Shown here: positions 32,725 through 40,648 of the stretch, in pieces
Numbering within the stretch: position 1 is the first letter of the stretch
How the letters are laid out: each line of letters opens with the position of its first letter
DNA from: Brevundimonas sp.
Lineage (GTDB): Bacteria; Pseudomonadota; Alphaproteobacteria; Caulobacterales; Caulobacteraceae
Reading direction: 5' to 3'
Assembly: GCF_003248455.1 (NCBI RefSeq)
Contig: NZ_QFNM01000030.1
Location: 1 to 50,550, forward strand
Length of the DNA: 50,550 bases
The notes under the pieces: generated by a model
Told to the model about the DNA's origin: nothing
Seen by the model: the letters and a program-made list of their open reading frames with translations, nothing else
The model's database searches: none
Program-made: the position numbers and the translations under genes

Positions 32725-35565
32725 TCAGAGCTTGAAGCGCACGCCGAAGAAGACGTTGTAGCCGAACTTCTCGTATTCGTAGGTCCGCTCGCGCGCGCCA
32801 TAGTAGCGGGAGCCCGCAGAGTTGGTCAGGTTCTTCGCCTCGGTGAACAGCTCCACGCCGTTGCCGAAGTCGTAGCTGGCGGTGAAGTCCAACTGCTCGC
32901 GCCCCTCGACAAATAGGTCGAAGTCCGGGTCGTCGGCGTTGATCGCCTCCAGATAGTCGCTGCGCTTGGTGTAGGACAGGCGCGCGCTGACTCCGGCGTT
33001 CTCATAGAAGAGGGCGACATTGTAGTTGTTGTCCGATTGCCCCGGCAGGGCGAACTCGGTGCGGCCGCCATATGGCTGGGCGGTGGTGATCTCGGCCTCG
33101 GTCCAGGTGTAGTTGGCGAACACGCCGAAGCCGGACAGCAGCCCCGGCAGGAAGCCGAACTTCTGCTGCCAGTTCAGTTCCAGGCCGGCGATGTGGCCGT
33201 CCGGCGCATTGATCGGGGTCTCGAACTCGGCGTCGAAGATCGTCCCGTCGATGCTCACTTCGTCCTCGTATTTCAGGACATAGCGATAGTCGGTCAGGTC
33301 CTTGTAGAAGGCGTTGGCCGACACCACGCCCAGCGAGGCGAAGTAGTATTCCAGGCCCAGGTCGACGTTGTTCGAAAGCGTCGGCTCCAGGTCCGGGTTG
33401 CCGATTTCGTAGGAGATGTCCGAACCGTCGGTTTCCTCGATCCGGCGCGGCACGATCTGGGCGAACTCAGGACGCGAGATCGAGCGCGTCAGGGCGAAGC
33501 GGCCGATCAGGTTGTCCGAGAAACTGTGGCGAACCGTCAGGCTGGGGAAGAAATCAGTGTGGTCGCGGTCGACGCTGGCCGTCGAATAGATCTCATCGCC
33601 GTCCTCGGTCACGGTATAAGTCGGCGCCGAGCCTTCGAACTTGGTCTGCTCGACGCGCAGACCGACGATGACGTTGGTCGCGCCCATGTCGAAGCGCGCC
33701 TGGCCGTAGCCGGCCAGGATGTCTTCCTGAGCCTCGTAGTCCGCCGTGACCGAGTCAGGCATGCGGCGGTCCGAGATGGCGCGGTATTGGGCGAAATAGT
33801 CGTCCGCCATGCCGTTGTCGAACTTGTAGCCGAGCAGATAGTCGTAGTTGCGGCTCTCGGTGTCGGTCAGGAAGTCGGCGAAGGTCTGGGTCGGCCGGTT
33901 GGCGGCACCGCGCCCGCGCAGACGCTCTTCGTCCGCCGTCACTTCGCGGGTGCGATACTTGGCGCCGAACTTCCAGGTCACGTCGCGGCCAGCGAAGTTA
34001 GACGGCAACTCCAGATTGGCCTGGAAGGCCGTCTCTTCCTGGTCGGTCGTGTTGGAGCGGAAGACGTTCTCGCGGAAGGCGAAGTTCGACGGGTCCAGAT
34101 GCTCCTGGGTCGTGAACAGCGAGTAGGTCGGCTCGTAGTGGTCGCCGCTGAAGTCGTAGCTGATTTCATCGACCGTGCTGTTGAACAGCAGTTCGTTTCG
34201 GTTCGGATAGGTCTGGCTGCTGTCGGCGTAGGACAGGGTGGCGTCCAGCTTGGCGCCGTTGCCGAAGATGCGCTCGCCGCCGAAGGCCAGGGTCGTGATC
34301 TCGTTGACCTGGGTGCGGTGGCGCAGCTGACGGCCGACGGTGACATCCGTGAAGGTGGCCGAAGTGTCGGTCGCGCCCGGTTGCAGGCTTTCCTCGTCGA
34401 AGGTCATCAGCAGCTGGTTGCGGTATTCGTCGTCCTCGAACTTGGCGAACGAACCGCGCAGGAACAGGCGGAAATCGTCGGACGGACGGTATTCCAGAGC
34501 GCCGGTGACGGCCTGGCGGGTGCGCTCGGTGTCGTATTCCTTGAACAGCGCCTCCTCGAGCCCGAAAACCTCGCCGCCTTCCGGCGTCTTCAGCTTCACC
34601 CATCCGGATTCGACGTTCTCCGGCTTGCGGTTGGTCTGCGAATAGCTGAGCGACAACAGGGCGCCGAAGGTCTCGTTGGGGCCGAAGACGTCGGAGATCG
34701 TGGCCCCGGCGCGCACGTCGCTGCCGCCATAGTCGTTATGGCTGCCGCCGCCGTAGCCGTTGATCGTCAGGCGACGCCGGTCGAACGGCGAGCGCGTGCG
34801 GATGTCGACCGCGCCGGCGATGGAATCGGCGTCCTGGCTGGGCAGCAGGGTCTTGGACACCTCGATGTTGGCGACGATGTCGCTGGGCAGGGTGTCGAGG
34901 TCGACGGCGCGCGTGCCGGGGTCGACGGCGGGAACCTGCACCCCGTCCACCGAAACGGCGGTGAAAGCCGACGGAGCGCCGCGCACGTTGATGTAGCGGC
35001 CTTCGCCCTGGTCGCGCTGGATGGCGATGCCCTGAACACGCTGCAGCGATTCGGCCACGTTCGGGTCGGGATAGCGGCCGATCGCATCGGCCGACAGGAC
35101 GTTGACCGTCCCTTCCGCATTCTTCTGCTGGTTCAGCGAGCGGGCCACGCCGTCGGTGATCACGCCGGTCACGATAACGTCCGCCACGTCGGTCGCCGAC
35201 GGGGCGCCCAGGACGATGGCGACATTGGCGTTCTCGCCCGGCGTCGTGATGACCGTCTGGCTGGCCGACGGCAGGCCCAGGTAGCGCACGTCCAGGACCG
35301 TCTGCCCTGCGGCGGTCGGCAGGGTGAACTCGCCCTGCGTGTCGGTCACGGCCCGCTGGCCCGAACCGCGCGCCACGACCTCGGCGCCCGGCAGGGGCGC
35401 GCCCGAGGCGTTGGTCACGCGACCGTAAATCACGTCGCCGGCGACGGCGGAGGCGACGACCGCATCGGCGGTCTCGGCCTGGGCGGCGACGGCCATCGGC
35501 GCCAGGATCATCGGCGCCATCAGCATCGGCTTCAGGGCGGCGCCCATCAAAAGGTGCAGTTTCAT
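32725..35565 (-). CDS. TonB-dependent outer-membrane receptor
   Basis: A 946-residue outer-membrane protein. Signal peptide about 1-30 (AAQA-ET); an N-terminal carboxypeptidase-regulatory-like beta domain (about 45-125, VIYGRVTNASGAPLPGAEVVARG); the plug with NVAESLQRVQGIAIQRDQGEGRYINVRG (about 180-207) and VDLDTLPSDIVANIEVSKTLLPSQDADSIAGAVDIRTRSPF; then a 22-strand barrel ending in an aromatic/Leu terminus (VFFGVRFKL). The NVAESLQR-VQGI style matches the Caulobacter/Xanthomonas TIGR01782 branch often linked to carbohydrate uptake. Divergent from a beta-propeller phytase, so phytate or a related phosphate ester is a possible substrate. The ATG at 35563-35565 follows GAGGGGG. It has a terminator. 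Confidence 0.93.
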   Translation of the reverse strand: MKLHLLMGAALKPMLMAPMILAPMAVAAQAETADAVVASAVAGDVIYGRVTNASGAPLPGAEVVARGSGQRAVTDTQGEFTLPTAAGQTVLDVRYLGLPSASQTVITTPGENANVAIVLGAPSATDVADVIVTGVITDGVARSLNQQKNAEGTVNVLSADAIGRYPDPNVAESLQRVQGIAIQRDQGEGRYINVRGAPSAFTAVSVDGVQVPAVDPGTRAVDLDTLPSDIVANIEVSKTLLPSQDADSIAGAVDIRTRSPFDRRRLTINGYGGGSHNDYGGSDVRAGATISDVFGPNETFGALLSLSYSQTNRKPENVESGWVKLKTPEGGEVFGLEEALFKEYDTERTRQAVTGALEYRPSDDFRLFLRGSFAKFEDDEYRNQLLMTFDEESLQPGATDTSATFTDVTVGRQLRHRTQVNEITTLAFGGERIFGNGAKLDATLSYADSSQTYPNRNELLFNSTVDEISYDFSGDHYEPTYSLFTTQEHLDPSNFAFRENVFRSNTTDQEETAFQANLELPSNFAGRDVTWKFGAKYRTREVTADEERLRGRGAANRPTQTFADFLTDTESRNYDYLLGYKFDNGMADDYFAQYRAISDRRMPDSVTADYEAQEDILAGYGQARFDMGATNVIVGLRVEQTKFEGSAPTYTVTEDGDEIYSTASVDRDHTDFFPSLTVRHSFSDNLIGRFALTRSISRPEFAQIVPRRIEETDGSDISYEIGNPDLEPTLSNNVDLGLEYYFASLGVVSANAFYKDLTDYRYVLKYEDEVSIDGTIFDAEFETPINAPDGHIAGLELNWQQKFGFLPGLLSGFGVFANYTWTEAEITTAQPYGGRTEFALPGQSDNNYNVALFYENAGVSARLSYTKRSDYLEAINADDPDFDLFVEGREQLDFTASYDFGNGVELFTEAKNLTNSAGSRYYGARERTYEYEKFGYNVFFGVRFKL

Positions 35566-35714
35566 CTCATGTCCCCCTCGGCGCGCGACGTTCGCTTCGA
35601 GCCGATGGGACGGCCGCTTAACCTTTGCGGGCGACGCGACGGCGACGGTTCCGCGACGCCCGTTTCGCGGTTTTCCGACAGGACGGCGACGATTGATCCC
35701 TTTTCGGATCATCG

Positions 35715-35741
35715 GTCATCGAACCGACGTCGAACCGTCAC
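35715..35741 (+). promoter_or_regulatory. 11-bp periodic GTCAY repeat, Pho-box-like, between receptor and phytase
   Basis: GTCAT (35715), GACGT (35726, degenerate) and GTCAC (35737) recur exactly every 11 bp, separated by CGAACC each time. PhoB boxes are 11-bp direct repeats with GTCA cores, so phosphate-starvation control of the phytase (start 35808) and perhaps the divergent receptor is plausible. Assignment is inference. Confidence 0.4.
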
Positions 35742-35807
35742 CACGACGCCGTTGACCGCATCGCCGCCATGCCGAAAGGACGCCTTCAGATCGTTTCGGA
35801 GACCGCC

Positions 35808-36911
35808 ATGCGCCGCCCTCGCCTTCGCCTTTCCGCCGCCTGCGCCCTGGTCGCGCTTCTGGGCGCCTGCGCGACGCACGAGGTCGATTTCCAGGGCGAG
35901 GGGGCCGGCGTGGTCGGGCCGGGCGCCCCGGTTCACGCCGTTCTGGAGACCCCGCCCGTCGGCGCGCCGGGCCAGGACGCCGCCGACGACCCCGCCGTCT
36001 GGGCCAGCGCCACCCCCGTCACCGTATCGGGCCAGACCAGCCCCGGCTTCGTCGCCGGCACGGACAAGAAGTCGGGCCTCTATATCTATGGCTTCGACGG
36101 CCGCGTCCTTCAGTTCCTGCCCGAGGGCCTGCTGAACAATGTCGATGCGGTCGAGGGGCTGGCGATCGACGGCCGCCCTCAACTGGTCCTGGGCGCCAGC
36201 GACCGCACGCCGGGCAAGACGGGAATTGCGCTCTATCGCTTCGATCCCGCCGGGACCGGCCGGAACGCGGTGCGCTATTGGGGCCATGTGGCGACCGACG
36301 TGGTCGAACCCTACGGCTTCTGCTTCGCCCGACGCGGCGCCGAGGTCCACGCCATACTGGTCGGGCATGAGGGCGAACTGCGCCAGTTCGTCCTGAGCGT
36401 GGACGCCGCCGGCCAGCCCACCGCCCGCCTGGTCCGCACCGCCGAGATCGGCGCCATCTCCGAAGGCTGCGCCGCCGACGAGGCGACCGACGCCCTCTAT
36501 ATCAACGAGGAGAACGTCGGCCTGTGGCGCTACGGACTGAACCCGGCGTCGGGCGCCGCCCGCACCCTTGTCCAGCCCATCGCCAAGGACATTCTGGTCG
36601 CCGACGCCGAAGGCCTGACCACCATCACCGACGCCTCAGGCCGCTATCTGATCGCTTCCAGCCAAGGCGATTCCACCTTCCCCGTCTGGCGCATCGACGG
36701 CGCGGCGCCCGAATACAAGGGTCGCTTCAAGGTGGTGGACGGCCCCTCGGTCGACGGGGTGACGGGCACGGACGGCCTCGCCGCCGCCAGCGGTCCGGTC
36801 GGCCCCTTCCCCGACGGCCTCGTCGTCATCCAGGACGACGTCAACGACGGCGGCGCCCAGAACTTCAAATACATCGACTGGCGCGACATCCGCCAGGCGC
36901 TGGGGCTGTAG
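35808..36911 (+). CDS. Beta-propeller 3-phytase, lipoprotein
   Basis: A 367-residue exported phosphatase that would remove phosphate from phytate in a Ca2+-dependent manner. The lipobox LLGAC gives lipidated C21. Beta-propeller phytase motifs are clear: DAADDPAVW (57-65), GLYIYGFDGRVLQFLPEGLLNNVDAVEG (90-117), EPYGFCF, AISEGCAADEATDALYINEE, and AEGLTTI...YLIASSQGDSTFPVW, plus a final DGLVVIQDDVNDGGAQNFKYIDW. Acidic residues of these motifs bind the Ca2+ ions. The ATG at 35808 follows CGGAG and starts the lipoprotein signal; an upstream ATG at 35769 would spoil it. Divergent from the TonB receptor, suggesting a phytate-use pair. Confidence 0.93.
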   Translation: MRRPRLRLSAACALVALLGACATHEVDFQGEGAGVVGPGAPVHAVLETPPVGAPGQDAADDPAVWASATPVTVSGQTSPGFVAGTDKKSGLYIYGFDGRVLQFLPEGLLNNVDAVEGLAIDGRPQLVLGASDRTPGKTGIALYRFDPAGTGRNAVRYWGHVATDVVEPYGFCFARRGAEVHAILVGHEGELRQFVLSVDAAGQPTARLVRTAEIGAISEGCAADEATDALYINEENVGLWRYGLNPASGAARTLVQPIAKDILVADAEGLTTITDASGRYLIASSQGDSTFPVWRIDGAAPEYKGRFKVVDGPSVDGVTGTDGLAAASGPVGPFPDGLVVIQDDVNDGGAQNFKYIDWRDIRQALGL

Positions 36912-36929
36912 CCTTCCGTCAGCCTCGAC

Positions 36930-37202
36930 CTACTGATCCTCGTCGAACTTGCGCGCGACCAGGTCCTTCAGGGCTTCCATCGCATCCTCGGCGTCCGGCC
37001 CTTCGGCGGAGACGTCGATGCTGCAGCCTATGCCGGCGCCCAGCATCAGCAGGCCCATGATCGAGCGGGCGTCCACCGTCACCCCGTCTCGGGTCACGTG
37101 GATCTCGCTTTCGAAGCTGGAGGCCAGTTTGACGAATTTGGCCGAGGCGCGGGCATGCAGGCCGCGCGCGTTGCAGATGTTCAGGGTGGCGTCGACGCTC
37201 AT
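36930..37202 (-). CDS. ptsH: HPr phosphocarrier protein (regulatory PTS)
   Basis: A 90-residue HPr. The phosphorylatable His16 lies in NARGLHARASAKFV and the regulatory Ser47 in VDARSIMGLLML, the target of HprK. In alphaproteobacteria without sugar-transporting PTS permeases, this HPr works in a regulatory phosphorelay (EI-Ntr, HPr, EIIA) that links metabolism to two-component signalling. Its ATG overlaps the EIIA gene stop by 4 bp (37199-37202). Enzyme I is not in the window. Confidence 0.95.
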   Translation of the reverse strand: MSVDATLNICNARGLHARASAKFVKLASSFESEIHVTRDGVTVDARSIMGLLMLGAGIGCSIDVSAEGPDAEDAMEALKDLVARKFDEDQ

Positions 37203-37603
37203 TTTTCGCCTGCGAGCACCCAGGACGCGACCGAGATGTATTTGCGCCCGGCGTCCTGGGCATGGGCCACGCACGCCTCCAGCGTCTCACGGCCGCGCAC
37301 GCTGGCCAGCTTGATCAGCATGGGCAGGTTCAGGCCGGCGATCACCTCGGCGTGGGTCTGCTCCATCACCGAAATGGCCAGGTTGGACGGCGTGCCGCCG
37401 AACATGTCGGTCAGCAGGATCACGCCGTCGCCGTCGTCCACGGCCGCCGCCGCATCGACGATGTCGCGCCGGCGGCGCTCCATGTCGTCGTCCGGCCCGA
37501 TGCAGATGGCCGCCACGCCGCGCTGGGGGCCGACCACATGCTCCATGGCCGAAAGGAATTCTGACGCCAGCCCGCCGTGGGTGACGATGACCAGACCGAT
37601 CAT
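37199..37603 (-). CDS. PTS EIIA component, mannose family (regulatory)
   Basis: A 134-residue EIIA-Man. The active-site His9 is in IVTHGG, followed by DMFGGTPSNLA (about 68-78), the signature loop that contacts HPr. No EIIB or membrane EIIC/EIID domains accompany it, so it is a regulatory rather than a transport protein. It is a phosphate acceptor from HPr. It is coupled to ptsH by a 4-bp overlap; the 120-bp gap to hprK contains no gene. Confidence 0.93.
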   Translation of the reverse strand: MIGLVIVTHGGLASEFLSAMEHVVGPQRGVAAICIGPDDDMERRRRDIVDAAAAVDDGDGVILLTDMFGGTPSNLAISVMEQTHAEVIAGLNLPMLIKLASVRGRETLEACVAHAQDAGRKYISVASWVLAGEK

Positions 37604-37723
37604 GAGGACTTCACTCGCATCCCGCCCCGAACCGTCCCGAACGTTCCCCCGTCCGGCGAGGAGGCCGGACGCCGCCCTTTCTTGGACCGCAAGGGGGGTG
37701 TCATAGACCCGTCTTCCAGGGTT

Positions 37724-38164
37724 TCAAAGCGTCTCCAACGCCGCTGCGACCACATCGACGGCCGAGGCCGGTCTGGGGTCCAGGGTCAGGAGGGGCAGTC
37801 GGACCCCGGCGAAGTCCCGCTGCTGCGGCTCCGGCAGGCGCTCCAACGGCCCCGGCGCACAGTCCAGCGCCAGCGCCACTCGAACCAGCGGCCGTGTCGC
37901 CGCAGACACGATCCCCAGCCCCCGGACCTCGATCCGGCCGGCGATGGCGGCGGGGGCGCGGGCGTAGAGCGCGCCCGCGGAGGGCCAGACCTGGGTGTAG
38001 TCGTCGCTGACCAGCCGCCAGCCGCGCCCCGTCAATCTCAACGCCAGGTCGCTCTTGCCCGCCCCCGACGCGCCCAGGATCATCACCCCGCGCCAGCCGC
38101 CGCCCCGGCGCACGGCGACCGTGGTGGCGTGGATCGGGGGGCGCGCCGGACTCCGGGGCGTCAT
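37724..38164 (-). CDS. hprK: HPr kinase/phosphorylase, short alphaproteobacterial form
   Basis: A 146-residue protein covering only the C-terminal catalytic domain of HprK (Gram-positive forms have about 310 residues). Walker A GASGAGKS (31-38) and the HprK signature IEVRGLGIV (78-86) are present, as is the LVSDDYTQV block (51-59). It is expected to phosphorylate or dephosphorylate the Ser of HPr. The start ATG overlaps the chvG stop by 4 bp (38161-38164), so kinase and sensor are coupled. Confidence 0.92.
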   Translation of the reverse strand: MTPRSPARPPIHATTVAVRRGGGWRGVMILGASGAGKSDLALRLTGRGWRLVSDDYTQVWPSAGALYARAPAAIAGRIEVRGLGIVSAATRPLVRVALALDCAPGPLERLPEPQQRDFAGVRLPLLTLDPRPASAVDVVAAALETL

Positions 38165-39780
38165 GCCCAGCGGCCGACCGCCGGAAAGACGATCTCGAAC
38201 CGGGCGCCGACGATCCGGCCCGCGTCCATCCGGTTCTCGGCATGGACGCGCCCGCCATGGGCCTCGACGATCTGGCGCACGATGGACAGGCCCAGGCCCG
38301 AGTTGGAGCCGAACTTCGCCCCCTGCGGCCGGGAGGTGTAGAAGCGTTCGAACACCGTCTCCAGGTTTTCGGGCGGGATGCCCGGCCCTTCGTCCTCGAC
38401 CCGCACGCGCACCGGCAGGTCGTCGCCCGTCTCCTCCAGGCTGACCTTCACCGCCCCGCTCTCGGGGCTGAACGAGCGGGCGTTGTCGATCAGGTTGCGG
38501 AACACCTGGCCCAGCGGCCCGTCGCGCCCCATGACGCGCAGCGACGTCTCAGGCGCCTTCAGGATCACCGGCACGTCGCCGGGCTTGGCCGTGGTGTCGT
38601 AGACGCCGACGATGTCGGTCAGCAGCCGGTTCAGCTCGACCGGGCGGGGCCGGTCGCGCGACAGTTCGGCGTCCAGGCGCGAGGCGTTGGAGATGTCGGT
38701 GATCAGCCTGTCCAGCCGCCGCACGTCCTGCTGCAACAGGGCCGTCAGCTTCTCGCGGTGGGCGTCGGTCTTGACCAGCGGCAGGGTCTCCAGCGCCGAC
38801 CGGATCGAGGTCAGCGGATTCTTGATTTCGTGCGACACGTCGGCGGCGAACCGCTCGATGGCGTCCATCCGGGTGGACAGGGTGTCGGTCATGGATTCCA
38901 GCGACCGCGCCAGGTCGCCGATCTCGTCCTTGCGGTCCTCCAGGTCGGGCAGGGAGATGGCGCGCGCGCGCTGCAGCTTGACCTGGTCCGCCGCCGCCGA
39001 CAGCCGCATGATCGGCCGCGCCACGAAAAGATGCAGCAGCAGCGAGGCCAGCAGATTGACCCCCAGCGCCACCAGGGCGAACGGCACCAGGGCGCGGCGC
39101 TGGGCGCTCAGGATCTCGTCCACGTCGCCGGATTCGACCGTCAGAACCCCCAGCACCTGGCGCACGTGCCGCACGGGGATGGAGACGGACACGACCCGGT
39201 CCCCGGATTCGTTGCGGCGAAGCGTCGCCTGGGGCGCGCCCTCCAGCGCGGCGCCGACCTCGGCGGCCAGTTCGCTGTCGGCGCGGGCGATGCGCCGTTC
39301 GGACACCAGCCTGGCCGCCGCCCCGTCGTCGGTCGGCGATCCGGCCGCCTTGGCGGCGGGCAGCGGCCGGCCGCCGATAGCCTCCGTCACCTGATAGCTG
39401 TCGACCAGCAGAAGGCCGTTGATGTCGTACAGGCGCACCCGCTGCCCCGCCGGAATGAAACGGTCGGTCAGCCACAGGGAGGCGCGGATAGGGTCCAGTT
39501 CGGGGGTGGGCTCGCCCCGCGTCACCCCCTCCTCTCGCAACACATTGGCCAGCAGTTCGGCCTGGACCGTCAGCGATTCCTGCCGTGCCCCAACCAGCCC
39601 CTTGCTCCATTCGTTCAGCAGCAGGGCGCCGCCGAACAGGATCAGCAGGCTGAGCAGATTGAGCGCCAGGATGAAGCCGCCCAGCCGCGATCCGCCGAAA
39701 CGGAACAGCGGCCGACGCCCCTCCTCGGGCTCACGCCCGCCGGGACGATCAGCTCTCGCGGTAGCGGTAGCCGACGCCAT
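38161..39780 (-). CDS. chvG: Sensor histidine kinase ChvG/ExoS
   Basis: A 539-residue membrane sensor: basic N-terminus, TM1 (about 31-52, LGGFILALNLLSLLILFGGALLL), a periplasmic sensor domain (about 55-235), TM2 (about 240-262), HAMP (about 265-310), the H-box with phosphorylated H317 in VSHEIKNPLTSIRSALETL, and the ATPase with N-box FRNLIDNARSF and G-box EDEGPGIPPEN. ChvG responds to acid and cell-envelope stress in relatives. The start at 39778-39780 overlaps chvI by 32 bp; no later start fits better, so coupling is strong. Confidence 0.93.
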   Translation of the reverse strand: MASATATARADRPGGREPEEGRRPLFRFGGSRLGGFILALNLLSLLILFGGALLLNEWSKGLVGARQESLTVQAELLANVLREEGVTRGEPTPELDPIRASLWLTDRFIPAGQRVRLYDINGLLLVDSYQVTEAIGGRPLPAAKAAGSPTDDGAAARLVSERRIARADSELAAEVGAALEGAPQATLRRNESGDRVVSVSIPVRHVRQVLGVLTVESGDVDEILSAQRRALVPFALVALGVNLLASLLLHLFVARPIMRLSAAADQVKLQRARAISLPDLEDRKDEIGDLARSLESMTDTLSTRMDAIERFAADVSHEIKNPLTSIRSALETLPLVKTDAHREKLTALLQQDVRRLDRLITDISNASRLDAELSRDRPRPVELNRLLTDIVGVYDTTAKPGDVPVILKAPETSLRVMGRDGPLGQVFRNLIDNARSFSPESGAVKVSLEETGDDLPVRVRVEDEGPGIPPENLETVFERFYTSRPQGAKFGSNSGLGLSIVRQIVEAHGGRVHAENRMDAGRIVGARFEIVFPAVGRWA

Positions 39781-40411
39781 ACAGGGTCTCGATCGCGTCG
39801 AACTCGTTGTCCACGGCGCGGAACTTCTTGCGCATCCGCTTGACGTGGCTGTCGATGGTGCGGTCGTCGACATAGACCTGGTCGTCGTAGGCGGCGTCCA
39901 TCAGATTGTCGCGGCTCTTCACGAAGCCGGGCCGCTGGGCCAGGGCCTGCACCCAGGTGCTCTCGTGGCGCGCCGGGTCCATCGACAGCTTGCCGCGCTT
40001 GATGGCCCGGCCGGACACCTCGGCCGCAGCCTCGGGTTCGCCGCCGTCGGCCCCGGTGCGGCGCAGCAGCGCCTTGACCCGCTCGATCAGCAGCCGCTGG
40101 CTGAACGGCTTGTGGATATAGTCGTCGGCGCCCAGGTTGAAGCCCAGGATCTCGTCGATCTCCTCGTCCTTGGACGTCAGCATGATGACCGGGATCTGCG
40201 AGGTCTGGCGCAGGCGGCGCAGCACCTCCATCCCGTCCATGCGCGGCATCTTCACGTCCAGGATCGCCAGGTCGGGCGGCGTCGATTCCAGCGCGGCCAG
40301 GCCGGAGGCCCCGTCGTGATAGGCGGTGATCTTGTGGCCATGGCTTTCCAGCGCCAGCGACACGGACGCCACGATGTTCTCGTCGTCGTCGACCAGGGTG
40401 ATGTTCGCCAA
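39749..40411 (-). CDS. chvI: OmpR-family response regulator ChvI
   Basis: A 220-residue regulator: receiver domain (3-118) with acidic pocket DDD (8-10), phosphorylated D52 in ILDVKMPRMDG, and K104-like position in TSKDEE; then an OmpR/PhoB winged-helix DNA-binding domain (about 135-220, RDNLMDAAYDDQVYVDDRTIDSHVKRMRKKF, GVGYRY). It is the partner of the overlapping chvG. The gene is first of a five-gene minus-strand run (chvI, chvG, hprK, EIIA, HPr). Upstream, divergent, is the 572-residue unknown protein. Confidence 0.96.
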   Translation of the reverse strand: MANITLVDDDENIVASVSLALESHGHKITAYHDGASGLAALESTPPDLAILDVKMPRMDGMEVLRRLRQTSQIPVIMLTSKDEEIDEILGFNLGADDYIHKPFSQRLLIERVKALLRRTGADGGEPEAAAEVSGRAIKRGKLSMDPARHESTWVQALAQRPGFVKSRDNLMDAAYDDQVYVDDRTIDSHVKRMRKKFRAVDNEFDAIETLYGVGYRYRES

Positions 40412-40447
40412 GGGTGTCTTCTCCTGAACTTTGCGGTCCCGCGAGCA

Positions 40448-40472
40448 GGAACGCGCTTCAAGCGTAACCGTT
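40448..40472 (+). promoter_or_regulatory. EcfG-type general stress promoter match upstream of the unknown 572-residue gene
   Basis: GGAAC (40448-40452), 16 bases, CGTT (40469-40472) on the plus strand, an exact consensus match. It is 177 bp from the start of the plus-strand gene at 40649, a rather long leader. Confidence 0.5.
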
Positions 40473-40648
40473 CGATCACGGTCACATTAGGGCTAAGGGG
40501 CCGCGACCAGAAGGCGATTCGCTGCGAAGCCTCCGCGCCCAGACGGCCGAAGATGGTGAGTTCCGCGCGGGATTTCAACGCGCGGGCGCTCGGGCTGCGG
40601 CGGCGCGCGAAAACCTCGCCTTAAAGCCTTGGGGTCCAAGGTGGCGCC

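Noticed and set aside
33037..36135. A plus-strand open frame of 1,032 codons
   Set aside because: Antisense to the TonB receptor, then crossing the promoter region and reading the phytase in a wrong frame. No protein-like features.
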